Assembly (NCBI GenBank): GCA_030765055.1
Contig: CM060947.1
Location: 263,128,103 to 263,192,102 of the forward strand
DNA length: 64,000 bases
Direction of reading: 5' to 3'
Source of the DNA: Mantis religiosa
Taxonomy: Eukaryota; Arthropoda; Insecta; Mantodea; Mantidae
A program made the translations under genes and the position numbers. Positions within the stretch are counted from its first letter, which is position 1, and the number at the start of each line of letters is the position of its first letter. This document shows, piece after piece, positions 20,111 through 31,854 of this stretch. Below the pieces are notes generated by a model, which was given only the letters and a program-made list of their open reading frames with translations, ran no database searches and was not told the origin of the DNA.

Positions 20111-23100
20111 AGATATTTCCGAGGGTTTCTCTTATCATGAAAGATGAATGTCTGGTAACTCTAAGCTCTATGTAACCTGTACATGTTTGAACATCATTTC
20201 ATTCATCGTCGGATATGACTTAACGTTGGAGGTTTTATCTTATCCTGAAAGATGAATGTCTGGTAACTCTAAACTCTATGTACCCTGTACTCATTTGAAC
20301 ATCATTTCATTCATCGTCCGATATGACTTAACGTTGGAGGTTTTATCTTATCCTGAAAGATGAATGTCTGGTAACTCTAAGCTCTATGTACCCTGTACTC
20401 ATTTGAACATCATTTCATTCATCGTCCGATATGACTTAACGTTGGAGGTTTTCTCTTATCCTGAAAGATGAATGTCTGGTAACTCTAAGCTCTATGTACC
20501 CTGTACTCATTTGAACATCATTTCATTCATCGTCGGATATGACTTAACGTTGGAGGTTTTATCTTATCCTGAAAGATGAATGTCTGGTAACTCTAAACTC
20601 TATGTACCCTGTACTCATTTGAACATCATTTCATTCATCGTCGGATATGACTTAACGTTGGAGGTTTTATCTTATCCTGAAAGATGAATGTCTGGTAACT
20701 CTAAACTCTATGTACCCTGTACTCATTTGAACATCATTTCATTCATCGTCGGATATGACTTAACGTTGGAGGTTTTATCTTATCCTGAAAGATGAATGTC
20801 TGGTAACTCTAAACTCTATGTACCTTGTACTCATTTGAACATCATTTCATTCATCGTCGGATATGACTTAACGTTGGAGGTTTTATCTTATCCTGAAAGA
20901 TGAATGTCTGGTAACTCTAAACTCTATGTACCCTGTACTCATTTGAACATCATTTCATTCATCGTCGGATATGACTTAACGTTGGAGGTTTTATCTTATC
21001 CTGAAAGATGAATGTCTGGTAACTCTAAACTCTATGTACCCTGTACTCATTTGAACATCATTTCATTCATCGTCCGATATGACTTAACGTTGGAGGTTTT
21101 ATCTTATCCTGAAAGATGAATGTCTGGTAACTCTAAGCTCTATGTACCCTGTACTCATTTGAACATCATTTCATTCATCGTCGGATATGACTTAACGTTG
21201 GAGGTTTTATCTTATCCTGAAAGATGAATGTCTGGTAACTCTAAACTCTATGTACCTTGTACTCATTTGAACATCATTTCATTCATCGTCGGATATGACT
21301 TAACGTTGGAGGTTTTATCTTATCCTGAAAGATGAATGTCTGGTAACTCTAAACTCTATGTACCCTGTACTCATTTGAACATCATTTCATTCATCGTCGG
21401 ATATGACTTAACGTTGGAGGTTTTATCTTATCCTGAAAGATGAATGTCTGGTAACTCTAAACTCTATGTACCCTGTACTCATTTGAACATCATTTCATTC
21501 ATCGTCCGATATGACTTAACGTTGGAGGTTTTATCTTATCCTGAAAGATGAATGTCTGGTAACTCTAAGCTCTATGTACCCTGTACTCATTTGAACATCA
21601 TTTCATTCATCGTCGGATATGACTTAACGTTGGAGGTTTTATCTTATCCTGAAAGATGAATGTCTGGTAACTCTAAACTCTATGTACCCTGTACTCATTT
21701 GAACATCATTTCATTCATCGTCCGATATGACTTAACGTTGGAGGTTTTATCTTATCCTGAAAGATGAATGTCTGGTAACTCTAAGCTCTATGTACCCTGT
21801 ACTCATTTGAACATCATTTCATTCATCGTCGGATATGACTTAACGTTGGAGGTTTTATCTTATCCTGAAAGATGAATGTCTGGTAACTCTAAACTCTATG
21901 TACCTTGTACTCATTTGAACATCATTTCATTCATCATCGGATATGACTTAACGTTGGAGGTTTTATCTTATCCTGAAAGATGAATGTCTGGTAACTCTAA
22001 ACTCTATGTACCCTGTACTCATTTGAACATCATTTCATTCATCGTCCGATATGACTTAACGTTGGAGGTTTTATCTTATCCTGAAAGATGAATGTCTGGT
22101 AACTCTAAGCTCTATGTACCCTGTACTCATTTGAACATCATTTCATTCATCGTCGGATATGACTTAACGTTGGAGGTTTTATCTTATCCTGAAAGATGAA
22201 TGTCTGGTAACTCTAAACTCTATGTACCGTGTACTCATTTGAACATCATTTCATTCATCGTCGGATATGACTTAACGTTGGAGGTTTTATCTTATCCTGA
22301 AAGATGAATGTCTGGTAACTCTAAACTCTATGTACCGTGTACTCATTTGAACATCATTTCATTCTTCGTCCGATATGACTTAACGCTGGAGGTTTTCTTT
22401 ATCCTGAAAGACGAATGTTGGGCAACTCTAAGCTCTATGTACCCTGTACTCATTTGAACATCACTTCATTCATCGTCCGATATTACTTAACGTTGAAGGT
22501 TTTCTCTTATCCTGAAAGATGAATGTCTGGTAACTCTAAGCTCAATGTACCCTGTACTTATTTGAACATCATTTCATTCATCTTCTGATATAACTTTGGA
22601 AATTTTCCCTTATTGTGAAAGATGAATGTCTGGTAACTCTAAGCTCTATGTACCCTGTATTTATTTGAACATCATTTCATTCATCGTCCGATATAACTTT
22701 GGAAATTTTCCCTTATTCTGAAAGATGAATGTCTGGTAACTCTAAGCTCTATGTACCCTGTACTGATTTGAACATCATTTCATTCATCTTCCGATATGAC
22801 TTAACGTTGGAGGTTTTCTCTTATCCTAAAAGATGAATGTCTGGTAACTCTAAGCTCTATGTACCCTGTACTTATTTGAACATCATATCATTCATCGACC
22901 GATATGACTTATCGTTGGAGGTTTTCTCTTATCCTGAAAGATGAATGTCTGATAACTCTAAGCTCTATGTACCCTGTACTCATTTGAACATCATATCATT
23001 CATCGTCCAATATGACTTATCGTTGGAGGTTTTCTCTTATCCTGAAAGATGAATGTCAGGTAACTCTAAGCTCTATGTACCCTGTACTCATTTGAACATC

Positions 23101-23788
23101 ATATCATTCATCGATCGATATGACTTAACGCTGGAGGTTTTCTCTTATCCTGAAAGATGAATGTCTGGTAACTCTAAGCTCTATGTACCCTGTACTCATT
23201 TGAACATCATTTCATTCATCGTCCAATATGACTAAACGCTGGAGGTTTTCTCTTTTCCTGAAAGATGAATGTCTGGTAATTCTTAGCTCTATGTACCCTG
23301 TACTCATTTGAACATCATTTCATTGATCGTCCGATATGACTTAACGTTGGAGGTTTTCTCTTATCCTGAAAGATGAATGTCTGGTAACTCTAAGCTCTAT
23401 GTACCCTGTACTTATTTGAACATCATTTCATTCATCGACCGATATGACATAACGTTGGAGGTTTTCTCTTATCCTGAAAGGTGAATGTCTCGTAACTCTA
23501 AGCTCTATGTACCCTGTACTTATTTGAACATCATTTCATTCATCGACCGATATGACATAACGTTGGAGGTTTTCTCTTATCCTGAAAGGTGAATGTCTCG
23601 TAACTCTAAGCTCTATGTACCCTGTACTTATTTGAACATCATTTCATTCATCGTCCGATATGACTTAACGTTGGAGGTTTTCCTTTATCCTAAAAGGTAA
23701 ATGGCTGGTGACTCTAAGCTTTATGTATGTTGTACTCATTTGCACATTCAATTCATCGTCCGATATGACTTAACTTTGGAGGTCATAA
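20111..23788 (+). repeat. 108-bp satellite array 1, ~34 units, derived from the SINE B tail
   Basis: Tandem units of exactly 108 bp occur through most of the array; for example AACGTTGGAGG recurs at 20222, 20330, 20438 and 20546. A unit reads GGTTTTATCTTATCCTGAAA, GATGAATGTCTGGTAACTCT, AAACTCTATGTACCCTGTAC, TCATTTGAACATCATTTCAT, TCATCGTCGGATATGACTTA, then ACGTTGGA. This is the SINE B body in the same block order. The central units are nearly identical, while units beyond about 22382 and the final unit (to 23788) are more diverged, the usual pattern of a locally homogenised array. Three variable sites suggest a partly regular four-unit higher-order pattern. The array is non-coding. Confidence 0.95.
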
Positions 23789-24655
23789 ATTATAAAAGGG
23801 TATCTATAATGTATATCTGTTATGTATTGTCAAAATTACAGGGCTACCTAAGTCTTAATTTCTCCTAACTTGAATGATGAACATGCCTAATACAGCGTGC
23901 ATAGAGGAAATCTGTCACTAGCAATAAAAAACTCAATTTCTCCTTAATTCGGTATATCAATTACAAATGTTTCGCGTAGATGGCGCTTCTTCTGCATGTG
24001 TAAGCCCATCTATACATTTTTAGGCGTTAGTGACCATTTAAAACGTAAAAACTTACTTCTCGTATATGTTAACTCATTAAATTAATTTTAGATGAACACA
24101 AAGTTCGTCAAGAATGAATAATTAACAAATTTTAGGTATTAATATCTTGGTTTCGTGGTTATTGTATATGGATAAAAAATTAGGACTAAATCCTTCCTCT
24201 GTTTCTGCGCCTACCCCTATGTAAACAGTTAATTTAAGGCTTAAAACCATCAAACTGGGACGCATATTAAACTGCAGTGCTGCGGGTTATGTTGAAACAA
24301 TAGTGGCGAGAATTAGAAGCTTTCAGCAATTAGCTGCGTATAACCCACAGCGTTCAACTTGTGTGTCTCTGTGACAGTTCTTTTGTTTGTTGAAAAGAAT
24401 GCTCCAGCTTGGACTTTTACTTCACGACACCTGCAAAATGTTGGTAGAAATAGTAACTGTAGTCACAGAATTAGAAGGTGTAAACGCTTTCTGGAATTTG
24501 TTACTTATTACGTATAGTAGCTCAACATTTGTCATTTCACGAGGGGTGAAATGCTGCAAAAGTAACTTGAATAGTTTTCAACAAATTTAATATGTAGACT
24601 TCAAAACCTGCATTTCTAGTAATATCTTCTCCACCTGCTCTATGTAAACTACGAA
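23789..24655. other. No recognisable gene
   Basis: AT-rich DNA between the satellite and a mariner relic. The 67-codon plus-strand frame at 24387-24590 has no recognised motif. Confidence 0.45.
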
Positions 24656-24656
24656 G

Positions 24657-25805
24657 GCTGTTCAATAAAGAAGAATCACAATATTTTTTGACAACGTGCC
24701 CTTACTCATCCTCATAATTTTGAAGGTCCTTCTCAAAATAGTCTTCCCTGAATGCGATGCACTTGTCCCAGCGTTTCTGCCAGTCTTCAAAGACATGCGG
24801 AAACCATTTTTTGAAAGATGCTTCAAAATTGCCTCCGCAGCCTTCACCACTGCTTCTCATGATGGATAATGCCTCCCATGAAGGCGTTTCTTCAGATTAG
24901 GGAATAGAAAAAAGTCACATGGGGCTAAATCCGGACTGTATGGAGGGTGAGGGTTGCACTTTACTTTGTTTTTTGCAAGATTTTCAGCAACAACATTGAC
25001 AATATGCGGCCGCTCATTATCGTGGTGCAGCATCCAGCCTGCTTCACGGAAAAGTGGTCTTTTGCGCATGACATGGACTTGGAATGTTTTCAGGACATCC
25101 CTGTATGACTGTGCAGTTACTGATGTGTGTGCAGGTACAACATGCTGACAGACCATTCCGTGAATATCAAAGAATGAGATGACCATAACTTTCCCAGCAG
25201 AAACAACTACATTTGCTTTTTTGGGGGTTGGTAATGAAGGAGATCTCCACACTGAGCTTTACTGTTTGCTCTCAGGATCAAAATGATGTAGCCAAGTTTC
25301 ATAAGCAGTGATTACATTTGAAATAAACTCCGGATCTTTCTCTAACACCAAATTTAACTGCATGCGAATGTCCTTTTGTTCGGGAATCAACAGTCTTGGA
25401 ACCCATCGCGCACAAACGCGTCTCATGTGTAATGTTTCTGTCACCAACGTGTGGGTGGCACCCAATGAAATGTTCAGTATTTCAGAAAGTGATTTTAAGG
25501 TAATTCATCGATCCTCTCTCACAATGGCAGCAGCAGTAACTGGAGCACCGGGTCCACCTTCCTCTGTAATTGATTGTCTTCCCTCTCTAAACATTTTAAA
25601 CCACCTTCGAGCTGTGCTGTAGGGAAGAACAGACTCTGCATAGGCCTCCTGTAATATTGTATAGGCCTCAACTGAAGATTTGTTGAAACGAAAGCAGAAT
25701 TTCAAAGCCGCATATTGTTCCTCGCGTGTTACCTCCATTGCAGTGGTAGGCGATACTGAACATGTCTGAACTTGCCTGTTTCTCACAGGCGGGAACCAGG
25801 AGTAC
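24657..25805 (-). pseudogene. Mariner transposase pseudogene (mariner family 2)
   Basis: A near-complete minus-strand mariner transposase is spread over four frames separated by stops or small frameshifts at about 25500, 25256 and 24855. In order: an N-terminal helix-turn-helix region (EEQYAALKFCFRFNKSSVEA), GGPGAPVTAAAIVREDR, RRVCARWVPRLLIPEQK, and a D,D34D core. The first catalytic aspartate is lost (ITAYETWLHH where TGDETW is typical). The second is kept (MLHHDNERPH), as is the third (YSPDLAPCDFFLFP). The C-terminus follows to 24662. A left terminal GGCTGTTCAATAAAGAAGAA is visible at 24657; the right end is lost at the junction with SINE A near 25810. Related to, but distinct from, the copy at 33.7-34.5 kb. 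Confidence 0.9.
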
Positions 25806-25819
25806 CAACAATGAAACTA

Positions 25820-26280
25820 CTAAGGCTCTAAACTTTTGAGCTACTATGGCCAACGTGACAAATCCCGGGCCTTAAATTAATTACAGCATAGTAAGTCGCC
25901 ATTAAGGTAGTTGTCTCATGTGTTTATGAGAACTCCTAGTGGTTTACTGGGAAAAACGCGAGTCAGATGGAGAATTTAATATCATGTTGCCACTTTGGCC
26001 AATGGTTTAGAGAGAAATGAAATGTGTAGTGTTTAACGCCCGCTTTTACTACATATGGCACCGCAGGCGTGACACTGATGATACATGAGATGAAGATGGA
26101 GTACTGGTGGAATGAGATGGTGGGGGAAACCGGAGGTCCCGGAGAAAACCCGCCACAGCACCGTGTTGTCCATCACAAATCTCACTTTGTGGTTTAGAGA
26201 GGCTGGATGGCAACCAGAAGATCCGTGGTTCAAGTTTCGGCTATGGCATTGAATTTTTCACTCTGGCTCTACCCTTCCAT
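25820..26280. repeat. SINE A locus: inverted partial head plus a plus-strand copy, interrupted by SINE C
   Basis: A short minus-strand head remnant (TTGAGCTACTATGGCCAACG, 25837-25856) precedes the tail blocks CCCGGGCCTTAAA, CAGCATAGTAAGTCGCCATT and GTTTACTGGGAAAAACGCGA. A plus-strand head follows, split in two: GGCCAATGGTTTAGAG ends at 26012 and resumes at 26190 with AGGCTGGATGGCAACCAGAA. The intervening 177 bp are SINE C. The head therefore predates the SINE C insertion. Confidence 0.75.
26013..26189 (-). mobile_element. 5'-truncated SINE C inserted in SINE A
   Basis: The 177-bp insert is the reverse complement of the SINE C body at 7120-7262: AGTGTTTAACGCCCG at its 3' end, CATCTCATTCCACCAGTACT reversed in the middle, and GGCGGGTTTTCTCC. 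It lacks the tRNA-like head. It is flanked by a perfect 10-bp duplication, TGGTTTAGAG (26003-26012 and 26190-26199). Confidence 0.85.
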
Positions 26281-26284
26281 TGTA

Positions 26285-27010
26285 TAGTTAATATTTAGTT
26301 TGGAATCTTTCAAGGGTGCAAGATAAAGATTTATGCGTACATCCTCCAGTCTAAACTACACTTTATCTGAAACGTTTGTCGGATAACTTGATATAAGTGC
26401 CATATAGCCAATATATTTTAATAATTTCAAGTTCAAATTTTTCAATATTTTCAAATTTCTTGTAATATTCTCTGAAGTTCTCTTCATTTCAATGAGGTCT
26501 TGTATAACCAGTAAGGGAATCACAAAGTATTACTGCACAAAAAACGTAAATATTTTAAAACATACAACGTATGTAGAAAATATTTTGAGCGTCAACACTT
26601 TCCGAGATATTCAAATATTTACAGTTTTTGCTAGTGATAATTCGCTTTTCCTCCTGACAATGGAATGTCATAGCCGCCGCATGCCGACCAGCTAGTTCAA
26701 GAATGAGATGAGAAAGTTATTGAATAAAACACCTCAGCTTATTTGTTTCAAAGCTGCGCAAAAAACAGAGGAAGAAAGCGGAAAGCGTGTGAGATACGTT
26801 TGGATTATCGTGGACCATCCAAGGTGTTAGGCTGAAACAAACAAGTTTGCCGGACCATGTTATTAGAGTGGCAGCTTCACGAGGTCAACAAATTTCTCTT
26901 CTTATTCTCCCGAGGGCATCCCGAGGCGTTGTGGTATACCTTCTTGTGAACAGAGGGATGCACCTACAATCAACGTACCCTAAAAACATCACATTACCTT
27001 TTCTTCTCAA
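26285..27010. other. No recognisable gene
   Basis: Two frames of about 66 codons (26492-26695 and 26847-27047) have no known motif, and the second runs into the satellite. Nothing else was identified. Confidence 0.45.
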
Positions 27011-27013
27011 TTT

Positions 27014-28318
27014 TGTATGCACTATTTCTCTATCTACTTTAAGATAAACATCATCTTATTGTAGTTACAAGGGAATACAGCAGACTTCAGTGATAGTCAA
27101 ATGTTTTATATACATGACTATCTCTACTCTTGTACAAACACTTATTGCTCTATCTACTTCGAGATAAACATTATCTTATTGTAGTTACAAGGGAATACAG
27201 CAGACTTTAAGTGATAGTCACATGTTTTATATACATGACTCTACTCTTGTACAAATACTTATTGCTCTATCTACTTCGAGATAAACATTATCTTATTGTA
27301 GTTACAAGGGAATACAGCAGACTTTAAGTGATAGTCACATGTTTTATATACATGACTTTCTCTACTCTTGTACAAACACTTATTGCTCTATCTACTTCGA
27401 GATAAACATTATCTTATTGTAGTTACAAGGGAATACAGCAGACTTTAAGTGATAGTCACATGTTTTATATACATGACTTTCTCTACTCTTGTACAAATAC
27501 TTATTGCTCTATCTACTTCGAGATAAACATTATCTTATTGTAGTTACAAGGGAATACAGCAGACTTTAAGTGATAGTCACATGTTTTATATACATGACTT
27601 TCTCTACTCTTGTACAAACACTTATTGCTCTATCTACTTCGAGATAAACATTATCTTATTGTAGTTACAAGGGAATACAGCAGACTTTAAGTGATAGTCA
27701 CATGTTTTATATACATGACTTTCTCTACTCTTGTACAAACACTTATTGCTCTATCTACTTCGAGATAAACATTATCTTATTGTAGTTACAAGGGAATACA
27801 GCAGACTTTAAGTGATAGTCAAATGTTTTATATACATGACTTTCTCTACTCTTGTACAAACACTTATTGCTCTATCTACTTCGAGATAAACATTATCTTA
27901 TTGTAGTTACAAGGGAACACAGCAGACTTTAAGTGATAGTCACATGTTTTATATACATGACTTTCTCTACTCTTGTACAAATACTTATTGCTCTATCTTC
28001 TTTAAGATAAACATTATCTTATTGTAGTTACAAGGGAATACAGCAGACTTCAGTGATAGTCAAATGTTTTATATACATGACTATCTCTACTCATGTACAA
28101 ACACTTATTGCTCTATCTACTTCGAGATAAACATTATCTTATTGTAGTTACAAGGGAACACAGCAGACTTTAAGTGATAGTCACATGTTTTATATACATG
28201 ACTTTCTCTACTCTTGTACAAACACTTATTGCCCTATCTACTTCAAGATAAACATTATCTTATAGTAGTTACAAGGGAATATAGTAGACTTTAAGTGAGA
28301 GTCAAATGTTTTATAACT
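27014..28318. repeat. 121-bp satellite array, ~11 units
   Basis: The unit begins near GCTCTATCTACTTCGAGATA and recurs at 27385, 27506, 27627 and 27748, a period of 121 bp; one early unit is 117 bp. Other blocks are ACATTATCTTATTGTAGTTA, CAAGGGAATACAGCAGACTT and GTTTTATATACATGACTTTC. The unit contains two short hairpin-forming stretches, AGATAAACATTATCT and CATGTTTTATATACATG. It has no similarity to the SINE-derived 108-bp satellite and no open frame. The edge units at 27014 and 28200-28318 are the most diverged. Confidence 0.95.
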
Positions 28319-28630
28319 AGTTTTCTAGGTGACGTCTTTGTAACTAGATTCTCTATGTCCAAGAGATAAAAAAGTGAATGACATACTTTTTGAGAAAAGT
28401 GTTACAATTATTGGAAAATTCAAACCAACAAGTGATATCTCGAAAATTAATGTTTTTTTGAAACTTTTTATTTTATTTAAATATCCTTCTTTTAAAGAGA
28501 TCTACATTTTTATACTGAAATGTTGCGTTTTATCATGTATGCAAAATTTATTTACAGTAAAGGCCATTCAAGACCTTATTCTTAAGAAATTCAGGATTTA
28601 CCTTGTCATTTTTTTCGTTTGTTTGCAATT
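28319..28630. other. Flank of the 121-bp satellite, no recognisable gene
   Basis: AT-rich. A 120-codon plus-strand frame (28374-28736) runs across this flank into the SINE B copy, so it is not a credible gene; its sequence has no recognised motif. Confidence 0.5.
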
Positions 28631-28810
28631 TACGTCCTCCAAAGTTAAGTCATATCGGGTGATGAATGGAATGATGCTCAAATTAGTCCAGGATGCATTG
28701 ACATTCGCCTTTAGGATTAGGGAAAACCCCAGATAAAACCTTATGCAGGTGACTCACCCTGATTGAAATTCGAACTTGGGACCTCTTGAACGTGAGGCAG
28801 AGTAGCGTGG
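28631..28810 (-). mobile_element. SINE B copy, minus strand, head truncated
   Basis: Read on the minus strand, the copy starts within the tRNA-like head (CCACGCTACTCTGCCTCACG) and keeps a box B (AGGTCCCAAGTTCGAATTTC). It then runs through GTTTTATCTGGGGTTTTCCC and GGCGAATGTC to the terminal AACTTTGGAGGACGTAAA. The first ~20 bases of the head are missing. Confidence 0.8.
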
Positions 28811-28939
28811 TATTAATCGAAATTATTTGAATCATATTTGAGAAAATAAAGGAATTTAGAAATTGTTTCAGCACAGTGCAGTCTTCACTTGAAAATTTTC
28901 GTGTGGTATCCTTCTTGAATTTAAATATAGTTTGGTTAG

Positions 28940-29060
28940 ATAGAGTAAACCTGAACAATTCAATGCTATGGCCGTGATTTGAACCACGAAACTCCTATAT
29001 ATATTAGCTATATACGACTAGTGTGAAGAAATGTTTAATTTCCACCAATTAACTTAAATA
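28940..29060 (-). repeat. Decayed SINE A fragment
   Basis: CAATGCTATGGCCGTGATTTGAACCACG (reverse-complement box B and acceptor arm of SINE A) is visible at about 28960-28988. A short stretch resembling CTAGTGTGAAGAAATG and the AATTTCCACCAATTAACTTA tail blocks follow. The anticodon and D arms are gone. Confidence 0.55.
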
Positions 29061-30490
29061 ATAGAGTTTGGTATGCAAGCGAATTTTGCTGTGCTGTTCA
29101 CAGATATAGCACATCTGTCACTGGTGTTTTAGATTGAGGAAGTCTCTAAACACCTATTTCTGGTGAAACATCTGTATTAAATACAATAATTTTTCTACAC
29201 ATTGCAGCAAGTTGGGAGTAATAAACGCACGCAAGGATAGTTTGTATACGTACTCGATAACAAACAATGCAGGTTGGAGTGAATGTACACATTAGGTCGT
29301 GCCGTGTGCTGTTTTCATTTTCTGCCTGTACTTTATTGACGTGAGTTTATTCCGAGAATGCCGCAAACTGCCATTACATTTCTTTGGCCGAGCAAATAAA
29401 ACAGTCGACGTCAGATTCCACGACCGTCAACTCTCCCTAGTAGTTTGTAATTAACATTGAGCGTTGCTGTGAAGGAAGATCTGCGTTTATGAAAGAGATT
29501 ATAAACACATTTTCTCGTGGTAATATTGCGTCATACAAACATGTCTGGTCACGTATTTGGTGACATTAAGCACTAAATATGCGCCTATCGAGTTTCTCCG
29601 TTGTATAAACAGATGGCACTAGTGTGGGAGTTTACACTTCTCTCTCTACTGTTGCCAACTTTTATCTAACCTCGTAGTTCAATTTGAAAGCATAGAGGAA
29701 TGCATAAAACAAAACTTACATTATGGAAAGCGTAACATTGTGAAACACAGTTTGAGATAAATATTTTCCTACATTCAGCGTTCAAACTACTCATAAAACC
29801 ATCAACCCTTCACAATATACATTTTATATACATATAAAACTTGATGTGTGCGCATGGTGGGTTATTTTGGTTGGTTTATTCAGTTATTTGTTTATTTATT
29901 TTAGCTTTGAGGGTCAACTAGCTCCCTGCTTCTCACTTTTAACCTAAATTCTCACAGGTCATTCTACAAAACCCCATCCTAAATTTCCTACCTGCGATAA
30001 AAGTCCATTTGGGGACACGCAGCAAAATCTTTCAAGCTTACTAAAGCCTGCCAACAGTGATGGACGGACGGACTCTATTGGGCGATGAATGAAATGAATG
30101 AAAAGAACATACCCGACATTCACCTTTCCAAGATAAGGGAACACAGGATATGCGTCTTTTCTAATACACCCCACACCGTTGCACTGATTTCGATGACCTT
30201 TCACAGATAACTTGGGACAAAGTGTAACTTAGAATTCAGAATTTGGTTCCATTTTACACAATTGTAATGTTTACAAAAGCTCCCAATGCCATCTATATCG
30301 TTGTAAACAATTATATTGTCTCCATTGTTGAAACGTTGTGACCATTGTTGTACCACACGCTCACTAACGACACCTTCTCCTTCCACTTCACATATTCTTC
30401 GAGCTGCGACAGCGACTTTATAATCTTGCTTCTAGTAGTGTTTTAGAAGTACTCTAGGCTCAAACTTTGTTATCTCCATCTTGTGATTTT
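29061..30490. other. No recognisable gene
   Basis: Several short frames on the minus strand (up to 81 codons, 29959-30204) have no known motif. The minus frame at 30201-30386 contains a VSERVVQQWSQRFNNGD stretch that recalls the DNA-binding region of a transposase, but it is too short to assign. No RNA genes were seen. Confidence 0.4.
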
Positions 30491-30732
30491 GTTGTTGTTT
30501 GTAATTTACGTCCTCCAACGTTAAGTCATATTTGTCGATGAATGGAATGGGTGAAATGATGCTCAAGTGAGCTCAGGGTCAATAGAGCTTAGAGTTACCC
30601 GAAATTCGTCTTTCAGGATAAGGGAAAAACCCGGAAAAGCCTTATCAAGGTAACTCACCCTGACCGAGATTCGAACTCGGGACCTCTTGAACGTGAGGCA
30701 GACACGCTACCACTACGCTACCGAGGCGGGCT
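30491..30732 (-). mobile_element. SINE B copy, minus strand, near full length
   Basis: The copy runs on the minus strand from GCCCGCCTCGGTAGCGTAGT through TGCCTCACGTTCAAGAGGTC, box B (CCCGAGTTCGAATCTCGGTC), GGGTTTTTCCCTTATCCTGA, GACGAATTTCGGGTAACTCT and GGTGAAATGATGCTC reversed, to AACGTTGGAGGACGTAAA. The flanks TTGTGATTTT (30481-30490) and CTGTGATATT (from 30731) look like a slightly diverged target-site duplication. It is one of the best SINE B references in the window. Confidence 0.9.
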
Positions 30733-30741
30733 GTGATATTT

Positions 30742-31850
30742 TATGAACACCTGTAATGTACATACTAGCCATTCCATCTTGTAAATAGCATTGCCAAATC
30801 AAAGAAACCAAAAATGCAAAACACGAAAATAAAAAACCAAATTTACTTATGAAACAACCTAGTAACTATTAAATGCACATGAATTCACGCTAATCATTAT
30901 GCAAAGCATATTTACAATTCATTTGCAGAAAAAATAACCGAACTGAGGAAGACGAATTTACATTTGAATTTGGAGAGTGGATAAAAGCAGAAAGCGTCAA
31001 ATTATTTCTGTTGCCAACAAAACAGATATATTTACACATGTACGTGTTGGTTTAGCTTCTATACAAACAACGAAACATACTTTACTGGAGTTTTCATGTA
31101 GACATTAATCTTATCGACTGATCAATCAGAACGGCTCGAATCTCGTGTGCCGTGTCGAGATAAACCTGCATTTCACTTTAATGGCAGGTATAGGGCTAAG
31201 GCGACAGGAGATCTTTTAAAATCTTATCACTTACTGATGGCTTAGAATATTTTTCTGTACTCCTTTAGAAATGGTTTAAGGGAGGACGTATTCAAATATT
31301 CAGGGTCTTACTTAAATAGCCTTAGCATCCAAAGTTTTCAAGTTAGAGAAGTGAAACTTAGTATTCTCATTTAAGATAATACAGTAAATATGCACCATTT
31401 TCTCATACTTTTCCATTGTTTATAACTAATGCTACATATTTTTTCTATATGCAGAGATATTTACAAACTTAAGCCCATTTTTTTCAAAATTCACATATGC
31501 TATCTTTCTGAAATTTGGTATGTTATTTTAAAACACACTAAACATGAATTTGTTGGATTTAGTTTCTTATTGAAGCTGTGCAGAATTTAAAAAAAGTGTT
31601 AATCATATGCATCCTTTAAAAATTAAAATAGTTTCATATATTTTGTGTCATCACATTCCATGTGGAGCTTAATCTTAAATTCTAGAACCAACAAAATGTT
31701 CATTGTGGCATAAGAAAGCTGTGTGCTAAATTGCATCACTGTAGATGAAGTAGTTTGAGAGAAAAATGGGTTGAAGTTGTAGAAAATGCAAGTTACGGTG
31801 AAAGGAAATTAAAAATACAATAAGTATTATTCAGTTTGCCTTTTAATTTT
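30742..31850. other. No recognisable gene
   Basis: AT-rich, no frame of note, no tandem or inverted structure recognised. The right part (about 31380-31850) may be non-coding sequence of the MULE-like relic that follows, but I cannot show this. Confidence 0.4.
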
Positions 31851-31854
31851 AAGT

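Noticed and set aside
20111..23788. Possible CRISPR-like array
   Set aside because: Units are contiguous 108-bp tandem repeats with no unique spacers, in eukaryotic DNA, and they match a SINE body.
29061..30490. Frame with VSERVVQQWSQRFNNGD as a transposase
   Set aside because: Only one short helix-turn-helix-like stretch is visible; no catalytic motif or element ends were found.
30763..30764. Functional tRNA genes at the SINE heads (for example 60763-60836, 7036-7110, 2660-2733)
   Set aside because: Box A and B are present, but stems are imperfect, the sequences continue into conserved SINE bodies and they occur in many decayed copies, so they are retroposon heads. The listed coordinate is only a placeholder near one SINE B copy.
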